From Closterium sp. NIES-65 (lineage: Eukaryota; Streptophyta; Zygnematophyceae; Desmidiales; Closteriaceae): DNA of 64,000 nucleotides. Both the position numbers and the translations under genes were made by a program. Positions 8,723 through 19,600 of the stretch are shown piece after piece. Location of the stretch: positions 124,001 through 188,000 of the forward strand of contig CANXME010002429.1 in the NCBI GenBank assembly GCA_948144175.1. Reading direction: 5' to 3'. The notes beneath the pieces were generated by a model that had not been told where the DNA came from, did not search any database, and saw nothing but the letters and a program-made list of their open reading frames with translations. The stretch's first letter is position 1. The number at the start of each line of letters is the position of its first letter.

Positions 8723-10842
8723 CAGGCCCTCAGATTCGTTTTTGGCCTGTCTGATTCGTCAGACTCTCTCTAAGTATTAGTCTGAAATCCTCAGAGTTGT
8801 CTAAAAAAAAAGTCTGAAACGTCTGAGTGTGTTTAAAAAAAAGTCTGAAACTTTCAGAGTACACTCAAGTAAAAGTCTGATTGTGCTTGTTGTAGCCCTA
8901 GTAATCATATCATAAAGCAAGCCTACTCCACTTCTCATACAGCTTTGCCTACATTCATACTAGTACTTCTACTACTACTAATGCTGCTGCTTAGCCTTCA
9001 CAAGATCACAGTTAGAATAGAACTAACTAACTAACTACCCTACCTACATCCAGTCAGCAAATCCATCGTCATCATCACCAGGCCCTCAGATTCGTTTTTA
9101 GCCTGTCTGATTCGTCAGACTCTCCCAAAGTTGTAGTCTGAATCTGACAGAGTTGCAAAAAAAAAAAGGGCGACGATAGCACATGTTGCAGCTGGGTTGT
9201 CTGGAGCCATGTAGCTGTAGCTTGCGTCAGCTCACCGAAGCCGTATCTGCACATGGAACCAATAGTCAATAACAATTTAGTTAGAACATTATTAAAACGT
9301 GGGTACTTAAAAAGAGGCGTACGGCAGTTGCACTCACGTGGTGTAGTAGGTGCCGTACCCTCTCTTAGGGAAGCCTTGCACGCCCTTCTCCGACAAGTAC
9401 CGCACCAGTTTCACCCACATCCCCATGGGCGCGTCGGACCTGCTGATGAACAGCAGCGAGTCCAGAAGGGCGACGGTCCGCATCTTCTCAGTGTCCACCG
9501 CGGCGCGATGTTGGTCGATCTGTGGCTGCCGTCCACCGCACTCCTCTTCATATTTCTGTCTCCCAATCCGCCAGCTTGTGCTTCTTCGAGCCAGCGTGTT
9601 TACGGAAAGACTGTGTCTGCAGGTCGGTGGCGCCTCTCCCGCGCCTCCCGCACTTTCCTGCATCCCCAGCAAAGGCTGCACAAACGGTACACTTGAACGC
9701 AGGCAAGCCGGTAGTGGTTTTAGTGATTCTGAGCCACTGAAACCGGGTAGACCAATGATTTTTGAACTTGTCAATCGCTTCGTCGTAAACTCCCTCGATG
9801 AGCTCGGCCAGATTGATATTGAGGCGAGGTCGCGGTCGGTCAGATGTTCCGGGAGCGTTCGTGACGTTGGCAGTTGACGACGCAGGTTTGCCGAAGGTCA
9901 AGGTCGCCTGCTTGAGACGGGTCGTGCGCGCCGTGGTCTGAGTCGGAATCTGCGACTGTGAATCACCGATTGGTTTCGCAGATGTCTCTGCCACATGGTC
10001 GGCAGAAAGTGAGAAAACTGGAGCCGCGGGTGCTTTCTGTATGGGAATCGTATCGGGCATGGCGCGTGCAGCTTTATCGAGATCTAGTGTACTAAGCAAG
10101 AAGTCCAAGCCTGTTAAGGTAGGCCGCTCATCAGGGTCGTCGTCGACTGTGGCGGGATTGTCCAGCACCGCCATGGCGGGGCTGTGAAAGAGCCTGCCGA
10201 GCAGGAACTAACTAGAGAGATGATGGCTGAGGCAAAACTGGGCACTGGCTTGGGCCCGTGAGATGTAGCTGAGGGGTGTGGATGAGACCCTAGCACAAAG
10301 ACGAAGGCCCTTTACCAAGATGGGCCATCATTGAGTTGTGTGGGTGGTTGCCTACCATGCACGGCAACGACGAGGCGCATCCTTGCAGTGTGTGGTGTGG
10401 ATGTTGCACCATCGTGGTACACGATGCTGCCTAAAGGAGCGTCTGCTTGCCATCACGTTTACGTGGGTGGCATGGCAACAGCTGCAGTATCTTACACCGA
10501 GGGAAAGAACGCGCCGCAGGGCGGGTGAAACATCCAGCTGTACGAGGGAAACATCGGGCCGCAGGGCGGCGGTACAGGTACAATGCATGTAACCACAGCT
10601 AATCCTGGGTGTCGGCGCGCATGTAGATTCATTCAGAGTCGGAACTCGTTTGTACTCTTAATTCATCAGAGTACACTCCCGGAAAACTCTGAAACGTCAG
10701 AGTCAGCCTAGAGAAAAATCTGATTTTCACAGAATTGAGACAATAAAAACTCTGAATTTTACAGAGTACACCCTAAAAAAAGTCTGAAATCTCAGACTAA
10801 AACAAGCAAATCAGACAAAAAAGTCTGACTTCTGGGGGCCTG
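8723..10842 (-). mobile_element. hAT-superfamily DNA transposon, internally degraded
   Basis: The left end starts CAGGCCCTCAGA and the right end finishes with the complement of CAGGCCCCCAGA, a typical hAT terminal inverted repeat. Flanks are GCGGTAAT (8715-8722) and ACGGTAAT (10843-10850), an 8-base duplication with one mismatch, as hAT insertion produces. Both subterminal regions (8740-8890, 10640-10840) are full of short TCTGAA/TTCAGA motifs in AT-rich spacers, as expected for transposase binding sites. A second left end (CAGGCCCTCAGATTC) occurs at 9079, so the left flank was partly duplicated. The inner gene is only the N-terminal part of a transposase, so this copy is likely non-autonomous. 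Confidence 0.82.
9338..10174 (-). pseudogene. hAT transposase N-terminal part (zinc finger), frameshifted
   Basis: ATG at 10174. The first 130 residues are Thr/Ala-rich and polar. They are followed by FQWLRITKTTTGLPAFKC, a Cys pair (C-x2-C) and SFRKHAGSKKHKLA, a C2H2-like TTF-type finger of the kind that precedes the catalytic domain in ZNF862-like hAT proteins. The frame stops at 9548 (DWETEI), but the adjacent frame continues the family pattern (QHRAAVDTEKMRTVALLDSLLF, then GMWVKLVRYLSEKGV), so a one-base shift near 9555 breaks it. That piece ends at a good splice donor (CAC then GTGAGT, exon end 9338). No catalytic or dimerisation domain is seen in the remaining element. Confidence 0.65.
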
Positions 10843-10850
10843 ACGGTAAT
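10843..10850. repeat. right target site duplication of hAT element
   Basis: ACGGTAAT directly after the terminal GGGCCTG. Confidence 0.75.
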
Positions 10851-10959
10851 TGTCACAATTATTGTAGGACAACCTAGCAACATTGGAGGGTAGAGGGTAC
10901 AATTATTGGTACACCATTATTGGTGTGAATGAGGTCATTCTGAAAGGGTAGGTGGAATC

Positions 10960-11090
10960 CAGGGCTTTTTTTATTTTATTTTTACTACTCGGATTTCCAG
11001 AGCTGTTTTCTAGGGAACTCTGAAATTCAGGGTTTTTTATGAGCGTTACTCTGATTTGTCAGAGAAAACTTAAAGCCAGCAGCTACAATA
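10960..11090. repeat. hAT-like terminal fragments
   Basis: Two nearby starts of the type CAGGGCTTTTTT (10960) and CAGGGTTTTTTATG (11026), each followed by ACTCTGA/TCAGAGT motifs as in the subterminal regions of the hAT element. I could not pair them with a right end and target duplication. Confidence 0.4.
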
Positions 11091-11289
11091 GCTACAATAG
11101 TGGGACTGAAAGAAGGAGGAGGGGAAGGGAGAGAGTTGACCCAACACTCCAACACCCGCCACCCCCATACCCTCCTCCCCACGGCTGCAGGGAGACAAAG
11201 GAGGAGGGGGGTGGGCGGGAAGAAAGCCGCAGAGCGGCTAAACGGTGTCGGCGCAGATGGATCAGGGGCGGCTTCAGGGAGAGCAGGGG

Positions 11290-11520
11290 CGGAAAGGCCC
11301 GTCGCGTGCCAGTGCCACGGGGCGCACGACGGGTAAGATAAGAGAAAGGGCCCGATCGTGTGCCTCGGGGCGCACGACGAGCAGGGCACCATCGTGTGCC
11401 ACGGGGCGCACGATGGGCAGGTTAAGGGCACCGTCGCGTGCCACGGGGCGCGCGACGGGCAGAAAAGGCGTCACACGCCAACCGGGGGCGGGACAAGGTA
11501 AAAATCGTCACGCGCCCTAG
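11290..11520. repeat. GC-rich minisatellite
   Basis: At least four diverged copies, about 40-48 bases apart, of a unit around GTGCCACGGGGCGCACGACG. It is non-coding as far as I can see; open frames across it are composition artefacts. Confidence 0.65.
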
Positions 11521-11572
11521 GCGCGCAACCGGAAAATCATAGCAGCGGAAACGTGAGGCCAGAACGAACGTC

Positions 11573-11845
11573 GCTCTGATAACATGTCGAAAGTTGAACG
11601 AGAGTGTAGAGTTAAGTTGAAAGGTAGGGCCTAGGCTTAGGAGCCTAGGCCCGAACTTAGGTGTCGAGCGGGTTTCTCCTAGGGTGAGTATCGAGTGAGT
11701 TGAAGAGAAGTTGGGAGAAATGTGTGGCTTCACTATAGTTTCGAAGTACATATAGCAAAGGAAACACATAAGGTGCACCACCAAACAAAGTTTAAATATC
11801 TACACTAACTACAGCTACAGGCAGTTACAAATATATGTTGTGACA
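11573..11845 (-). mobile_element. copia-type 5' LTR and primer site fragment
   Basis: The plus strand shows GCTCTGATAACA (11573-11584), the complement of a one-mismatch initiator-Met primer site. It abuts TGTCGAAAGTTG, and a segment of about 261 bases ends TGTTGTGACA, giving TGTC..GACA ends. This looks like a 5' LTR on the minus strand whose internal region is lost and replaced by the minisatellite to its left. Confidence 0.45.
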
Positions 11846-11999
11846 CAGACATGGACCTGCTGGAGCGGCACAAACAGCATAGGAAAAGCAGAAATGCATA
11901 AAAAACAGAGAAGTTTTATGTCAGGAATAAAAAAACAAAGAACGAGAAGGAAACGACAACGCACGTAGAGAGCTGATTGTGTGAAAATTGTGGAATGGT

Positions 12000-12690
12000 A
12001 GGGTGTGGGGAGATGGGAGGGGAGAAAGGAAGGGTGACTTGCAGACATTTCGGGGCGAGCGCGAAGGTGCCGAGATGGGTGATGGGAGGGGAGAAACGAA
12101 GGGCGACGGGCAGACATTTCGGGGCGAGCGCCAGGGCGCCGAGGTGGGTGACGGGAGGGGAGAGAGGAAGGGCGATGACTGTTTCGAGGGAGAGAGGATA
12201 GGCGACGGGAGAAAGGAAGGGCGACGGGAGAGAGGATCGGCGACGGGAGAGATAAAGGGCGACGAGAGGGAGGGCAACGGGAAAGAGAAAGGGCGACGTG
12301 ACAGAGAAAGGGCGACGGGAGAGAGCAAGGGCGACGGGAAAGAGAAAGGGCGACGTGACAGAGAAAGGGCGACGGGAGAGAGAAAGGGCGGCGGGGGAGA
12401 GAAAGGGCGACGGGGGAGAGAAAGGGCGACGGAGGAGAGGATAGGCGAGGGGAGATAGGAAGGGCGGAGGGAGGGGCGACGGGATGGGCGACGGGAAGGG
12501 CGACGGGATCGACGACGGGATGGGCGACGGGATGGGCGACGAGATGGGCGACGAGATGGGCGACGGGATGGACGATGGGATGGGCGATGAGAAGGCAGCG
12601 GGACGAGCCACGGAAGGGCGGCGACAATCGCGTGGGTAAGGGAGGCGAGAGGAGATCGCGTGGGCGACGGGACGGAAAAACGCGGGCACA
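12000..12690. repeat. GGGCGACGGGA-type minisatellite
   Basis: 12000-12160 holds two copies of a ~66-base unit (around CATTTCGGGGCGAGCGC). From 12160 to 12690 come dozens of copies of GGGCGACGGGAGAGAGAAA and shorter GATGGGCGACGG units. The long open frames on both strands are caused by the periodic composition, not by a gene. Confidence 0.8.
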
Positions 12691-12699
12691 AAGGGACAG

Positions 12700-13648
12700 A
12701 CTGAAAAGCTTACACTCATAGCTTTCGGATACAACACGACGGACATTCTGATTAATACATGTGTAGATAACGAGGGCCTAAGTTGAGACATAGCCTATGC
12801 CTAGCCTAGCTACTTAGAACTTCCGACGCAAAATTGGTAGTAGTTCACCCCATCCCAACCGGAAACATCAGTTGGGCCCAAATCGCTTGGACAGACTGAA
12901 ACGATCGCCTGTGCAATTGTCGTGCGGGCTTAGCAATGAGAAGTGCGACGCCACACATCAGGAAAATGTCTCAATTTTGGCGGGAACCAATCAAAGGTGT
13001 TCGATTTGCACGTCCGCAGCGTTTGAAACGGTACAAACTTCCCAGTCCGTCTAAACTTCGTTTCGCTCGGCAAACTCGTCCCTGCGCCCTTTCAAGTTGG
13101 GTTTGGGTTCACTATTTTGCATCTCGGTTTTAACTTCTCGAAAACATACTTTGAATAGTCAGGGATTTTATTTTTCCAATTCTAAGTGTCCTCTCAAGTA
13201 TTGAACCCAAGCCTTCTGCACTCCTACCAAAACTGGACCTGTTGTGCTGCGCGCTAATTGTTGGTAGTGCTGAAGAAGATACGATAACCGTGTTAAGTTT
13301 GCCCAACCATCTTCCACCGATTTAGGAAGGGGGGGCTCGGTCGAAATGCCTATACCCTGTACAGAGAAAAATACATTCGCCACAAATATACACTGGTCTC
13401 TCAGAGTAGCTAAAATCAGAACCCTGACAAATGAGAGAAAACTTATCTTCCAAAAAAATTACCCAGACACGCAAGAGTGACCCCCTAAAAACCACTCTGA
13501 TTTTCAGAGAAACAGAGTAATTTACTCTAATAAAAAACCCCTGAGCTAGATGCATATATACCCTGCTGCGTCACTTCTTCATTGTCATTGTGTCATCATT
13601 CTACAACTCAATGATCAATGCAAGATTTATATCTTCTATTCTATCGAT
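12700..13648. other. intergenic region 3' of the TPR gene, with a hAT-like subterminal fragment
   Basis: 12700-13390 shows no recognisable gene or RNA. 13390-13545 is AT-rich with CTCAGAGT/ACTCTGATTTTCAGAG motifs, and on the minus strand begins CAGGGGTTTTTTATT. It is therefore a relative of the hAT ends at 10960-11090. 13546-13648 is probably 3' UTR of the TPR gene. Confidence 0.5.
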
Positions 13649-16600
13649 TCAAGATGCTGTCAGCCAATCATTGAGGTCCGGAAGTCGATTCCGATCCGAC
13701 CCTGTGTCCCTGCCTCCTGCACTGCGTGGCGCCACATGGAATCCATTCACTGCACGCTCAGCAGCATGCTCTGATACCATAGCCTCTGGTTGTTGTGACC
13801 TCAGTCCACCCCCCTGGCCAGCTGCTGCATTACCACCACTTCCATAAAAACCGTTCGCACCAGCAAACGCATTCCCCTTGCTAGGACCACTTGCAAGTGC
13901 TTCACCAGGAACGCCCCCGCCATGTCGCATGTTGCCTCCGCCAGGAATGTTACCCCTGCCGCAAAGAGTGCTTGCTCCCAGCGGAGTGTTTCCTCCGCTC
14001 TCTGTTTCTGAGAGCTCACAGGCTGGCATTTCCAAATCCAGCAGTACTCTCCGCTTCGGCGCCATGGTGGCACTTGATGCTGATGCGTTTAGTGCTGCTG
14101 AGCTGGCCATTACTGAGTTGGCCAGAGGTAGAGCAGCGTTGGTGTGTGATAAGTTTGGCCATGTTGGGTTGTTTGAAGACTTCACAGCGTTTTGTGCTGC
14201 TTCCATCAACCCGTTCCTGTGACCGGAAGTTGGATGCCAGGTGCCATTAATGCCATTAGTACCATTCGTAGCAGCAGCACCAGCACCACCACCAGGAGCA
14301 GCAGCAGCAGCAGCAGCAGGGATCTCACCAGCCGCATATTGAGACGCCCTCTCTGCCGCTGGTCCAGCCATCTCATTCCGCCCATTCGCCTCGCAATGCC
14401 TTCTCAACACGCTCAGGACAGTACCATTCAACCTGCCTGGGATATGCAGGCCCTGACCCAAACTGCCGCCAGCATCCTTCCCCTTGGACGGGACCAGTGC
14501 TGATCCTTGGAGCTGCATCTCACTAGCCTCTCGCTTCCTCTTTTCTGCCTCAAGCACCACATGACTTAACTGCTGCATCCCCCCCAAAGCTTGGCTGGAT
14601 GTATGCGCCTCTTGCTGCTGCTGCTGTTGCTGGTGCTGGTGCTGCTGTTGCCGGTGCTGCTGCTGCTGTTGCTGGTGCTGCTGCTGCTGTTGCTGTTGCA
14701 GTTGCTGTTGCTGGAAGTGCTGCCGCCCGCTCCACGGCTGCTGTGGTTGCTGCAGTTGCTGCAGCCAAGGCTGCGGAAGCTGCTGCTGCTGGCTGTTGGG
14801 CCCTGAGTTGAAAGGAGGCATGGCGGCAGCAGCAGCGGGCAGCGTGGCACCATTTGACGGGAGCGTCACAGGTCGTGGGAGCTTGAACACCTCCCACGAG
14901 AATCCAGACGCTGCAACGTTGTGTGCAAAGGACTGGTAGTCCTTGCTCTGAGACGCTGCTTTGGGAGCAGCGATTTGGTGGACCGCCCCAGCTGATTCGC
15001 CCCTGACTGCCGCAGCTGCTCCTTGCTCCTCTGGCGAACGCAAGGTCGCAGCAGCACCGTCATCATTCCTGGGATTCTCAGCACCACGGGCAGCTGATTC
15101 AGCAGCACCCAAGGAGGGAGCGTCTGCTTCATCATCGCACATCTCATTGAGATCCATAAGCGCTGCCTTGGGAACAGCAGCAGCCGAGGCTGCAGCTGCC
15201 GCAGCAGCTGGAGAAGCAGCAGGGGAAGCAGCTGGAGAGGGCACGGCTGCAGGAACGACAGCAGGAGTGGCAGCAGGAGAGTCACGCAAAGAGTCAAGAG
15301 GCTCAGAATGAGCCGCAGGCTGAAGCTTTTGCTGCTCCTGTTTGCTGCGCAGCAGCGCTTCTTGCTCATGCCTCCTCTGCTCTCTCCGCATCTTCCTCGC
15401 CTCACGCTTCTCCGCCCTTTCTCTCCTCTCCTGCTCCTTCTTCGCCTGCCGTTCCACCCTCTCCTGCTTTCGCACCCGCTTCGCTTCCTTCCTTGCTGAT
15501 CTCTCAGCCTTTCGCCTCTCCCTCTCCTTCCTCTCCTGCTTTTTCTTCTCGACCTTCTGCCTTTCCTCCTCTGCCCGTGCTTGCCATTTCAAGGCCACCT
15601 GCAGATTCACCCTCACAGCCTCTCTCACCGCCTCACCCACTCCCACCACCTCACCAACACCAGACCCACACCCCTCTCCCATCTCACCCCGTCCCTCCAT
15701 CACCCCCCCATCCTCCCCCACCACCTCCCCTCTCTCCACGCCTCCCTGTACTCCTCTAAACACCTCACTCGCGCGCTGAAATGCGTCCACAGCGTCTTTC
15801 CAGCGGCCAGCGGTGGCAGAGAGCAGGGCGAAGCTGCAGAGGGAGGGGCCGTGCATGGGGGCGAGGAGGAGGGCGTTGTGTGCAGCTGAGAGGGCAGCAG
15901 AGAGACGGCCTTGGGCTCGCAGAAGCAGAGAGAGGTTGCACCAGGTCACATGGGATGCAGACGCAGGAGGAGGAGGTAGAGGAGGAGGAGAAGAGGAAGG
16001 AGGAGAAGATGGGTCGGTGGAAGGGCAAGGAGGCAGCGACGATGGGCAGTGCAGCGCGCGGGTATACGCTGCCTCGGATTCGTCAAGACGGCCAGAAAGC
16101 TGTAGGCAGAGGCCTGCACACAAAACAGGTGAAGTGGCAATTTAGACACAACGCCACACAGATAGTTCAACATAGAAACTATCGAGAGGTGCATGGTGCT
16201 CGAGTCAATGTGATGGGACTCCGTAACTCCGTAGGATGGATAGGTGCATGGCGCCAGCTAGGATGTTAGATGCAGTGGGTGAAGTTTAGTTTTGAGGCGC
16301 CTCAAAACTAGGATGGATACGTGCATGGTGCCAGCCAAGATGTTAGATGCAGCGGGTGAGCGAGTAAAGCAGAGCTGAGGCGTTTGAACCTCTAGCTTGA
16401 GACATCTCCACTTTGAAACGGAGGGCTATGAATGTGGCACAAAGCTGGGCACAGCTGGTGTTGCAAGTCCGACTCACCTAGGGAACTCCACGTGGCTGCC
16501 GCGGCGGCGGGATGAATATTGGTTTGGTGAAGAATATTTAGGTCTGGTCGACTGAAAGGTCCGGCTCATCTAGGGAATGTGCTCACCTAGGGAAGTGCTC

Positions 16601-19600
16601 ACCTAGGGAAGTGCTCACCTAGGGAAGTGCGTCACCTAGGGAAGTGCTCACCTAGGGAAAGTGCTCACCTAGGGAAGTGCTCACCTAGGGAAGTGCTCAC
16701 CTAGGGAAGTGCTCACCTAGGGAAGTGCTCACCTAGGGAAGTGCTCACCTAGGGAAGTGCTCACCTAGGGAAGTGCTCACCTAGGGAAGTGCTCACCTAG
16801 GGAAGTGCTCACCTAGGGAAGTGCTCACCTAGGGAAGTGCTCACCTAGGGAAGTGCTCACCTAGGGAAGTGCTCACCTAGGGAAGTGCTCACCTAGGGAA
16901 GTGCTCACCTAGGGAAGTGCTCACCTAGGGAAGTGCTCACCTAGGGAAGTGCTCACCTAGGGAAGTGCTCACCTAGGGGAAGTGCTCACCTAGGGAAGTG
17001 CTCACCTAGGGAAGTGCTCACCTAGGGAAGTGCTCACCTAGGGAAGTGCTCACCTAGGGAAGTGCTCACCTAGGGAAGTGCTCACCTAGGGGAAGTGCTC
17101 ACCTAGGGGAAGTGCTCACCTAGGGAAGTGCTCACCTAGGGAAGTGCTCACCTAGGGAAGTGCTCACCTAGGGAAGTGCTCACCTAGGGAAGGTGCTCAC
17201 CTAGGGAAGTGCTCACCTAGGGAAGTGCTCACCTAGGGAAGTGCTCACCTAGGGAAGTGCTCACCTAGGGAAGTGCTCACCTAGGGAAGTGCTCACCTAG
17301 GGAAGTGCTCACCTAGGGAAGTGCTCACCTAGGGAAGTGCTCACCTAGGGAAGTGCTCACCTAGGGAAGTGCTCACCTAGGGAAGTGCTCACCTAGGGAA
17401 GTGCTCACCTAGGGAAGTGCTCACCTAGGGAAGTGCTCACCTAGGGAAGTGCTCACCTAGGGAAGTGCTCACCTAGGGAAGTGCTCACCTAGGGAAGTGC
17501 TCACCTAGGGAAGTGCTCATCTAGGGAAGTGCTCACCTAGGGAAGTGCTCATCTAGGGAAGTGCTCACCTAGGGAAGTGCTCATCTAGGGAATTGCTCAC
17601 CTAGGGAAGTGCTCATCTAGGGAATTGCTCACCTAGGGAAGTGCTCACCCAGGGAAGTGCTCACCTATGGAATTGCTCACCTAGGGAATTGCTCACCTAG
17701 GGAACTCCACGTGGCTGTCGATTGCTGGTGGCGTGAGAGAGCTCTCAGGAAGTGCGAGTGAGCTGCTGCAAAGTAGCCCGTGGAAGACAGCTCAACTGCA
17801 CCATTAGCATCTCTGATGTCCGCAGCAGCACCCCCCATTGTGGTGCCATCTCCCATGTCAGAAGCAAGTGAGTGAATGGCAGAGTGCAGCGCATGCACGC
17901 CCAGCTGATGGGCTCCGGTTCCCGCCCCTGCTGCTGCCATCAGAGACTGAATGCAGCAAGCGGGAGAGAGGAGAGGGAAGAGGGAGAAAGGAAAAGGGTG
18001 TAGGTACGGGGCGAGGTTAGCTTAGCAAGACAGAACCATGGGCAGAGGACGGACGAGAAAATGGGACGAGGAAGTGATGAGAGGAGAATGTGACGTGGAA
18101 ACTAAGGTCCTTCAGCGACAGCAACCCAAGCTCTCATACACCTTCTGGGCATTATGTCACCAGCCAACTCTGTAGCCCCAATCCACAGCCCCTCTCTGCA
18201 CTGCAGCCACTCTCGTTCTCACCTGCTTCTTCCACGCGGCCAGCTTCAGCTCCTCTGCCTGCACCACCGCACATGCCAGCTCCTCATTCACCGCCTCCCC
18301 ACTCCCACCACCATCCCCGCTTCCAAAACCCTCCTCCTCCTCCTCCTCTTCTTTGCACCTCTTCTCCTCGTCCTCCTCTCCATCCCCATCCTCTCCCCGT
18401 GATGCTGCACCAACCAGCAGCGCCATTAACCGATTTCCTCCCCCCCCCCTCTCCATCTCCTCCTCACCCAACCCCTCCTGTGCGCTCCCTCCATCAGAAC
18501 ACCCAGTTACAGTCAACCGCGCCTCCTCTTCCACCACAAACGCCCCCGTTTTAGTCACAATCTCCTGGAGAGCTCTCCGTTCAAGGGCTGCATGCGCATG
18601 CCCCACCACGTCCCACGCCATCCACTCAGGCACATGGCTCAAAACGCTCTTGCGATTTCCGCCATGACAACCACCAAAAGCACCAGCAGCACCAGCACTT
18701 GCAACATTAGTACCAGCACCAGTGGCACCAGGACCAGCACCAGCACCAGTTCCAAAAATGATGGCAGAAGCACCATCACGTGAAAATGTTGGGACGCCGT
18801 TGGAGCCATACGTCAGTTCCGGCAGTCCCATCGCATCTGCCATCTCTGCAACGCCGCAGCGGATGTGCTGGGAGGCGAGGGCCGGGGGCAAAGGGGCAGC
18901 GGCAGCAGTCGCGATGCGGTGGGCTGCTGCTGCGAAGCGCAGAGGCGCACTGGCCGGCTGCAGCTTCAGAGCCTGCATTGCACCGACGAGGGGCAGGCTT
19001 AGCATCATAACAAACAACGAGCCCTCAGAGGATGCCGAGAAAAAAAAGAAAGGGAAGAGAAGAAAGAGACAAGTTATGCCGAGGGTTACCTGGGACATGC
19101 ACTTAGCCGCCTGCTTCCAACGGCCTGAGCGCGTGGCGGCGTGGGCAAGGTTGCACCAGAGGAAGCCGCAACTCGGTAGCAGCTGCACTGCTGCTGTGGC
19201 ACACTGCTGTGCTGACACCCCTGCCAAATCCCCTGCAGCCGCTGAAAAAACCACTCTGCTTTCTCCTCCTTCTATGGTTGCATCTGCTCCTGCTGTGCCC
19301 GTTGCTGCTGGAGCCAACTCTGCACCTTCTGTCTCCGTCACATCCACAACAACACCAGCATTCGGAGCTCTCTCCTTCTCTTCGTCCTGCCGCTGCTGCA
19401 CTTGCTCCTGCTGTTGCAAATCCTGTTGCAGCTCCAGTTTCTGCTCCACCTGCGGCTTCTGCTGCTGCATGTGGTCAAGTTTACTGCCAGCTTTCCTGTC
19501 AAGTCTCCTGCCATGACACCGCTGTGTAGCAAGCAGCAGGGCGGAGTACGAGCAGAGAGCAGCAGGGTGCTGCGGCTCCCTCTGCAGCACTGCCTGCAGG

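Noticed and set aside
11815..12791. Long open frames (256-291 codons) on the minus strand
   Set aside because: They are three overlapping frames over the same minisatellite, with Ser/Pro/Arg-only periodic sequence.
10960..13545. One large hAT element bounded by CAGGG ends
   Set aside because: The 8-base flanks (GTGGAATC and AGCTAGAT) do not match, and no transposase lies between.
16557..17707. CRISPR-like regular array
   Set aside because: The units are contiguous 16-mers with no spacers, in a eukaryotic intron, and derive from a splice border.
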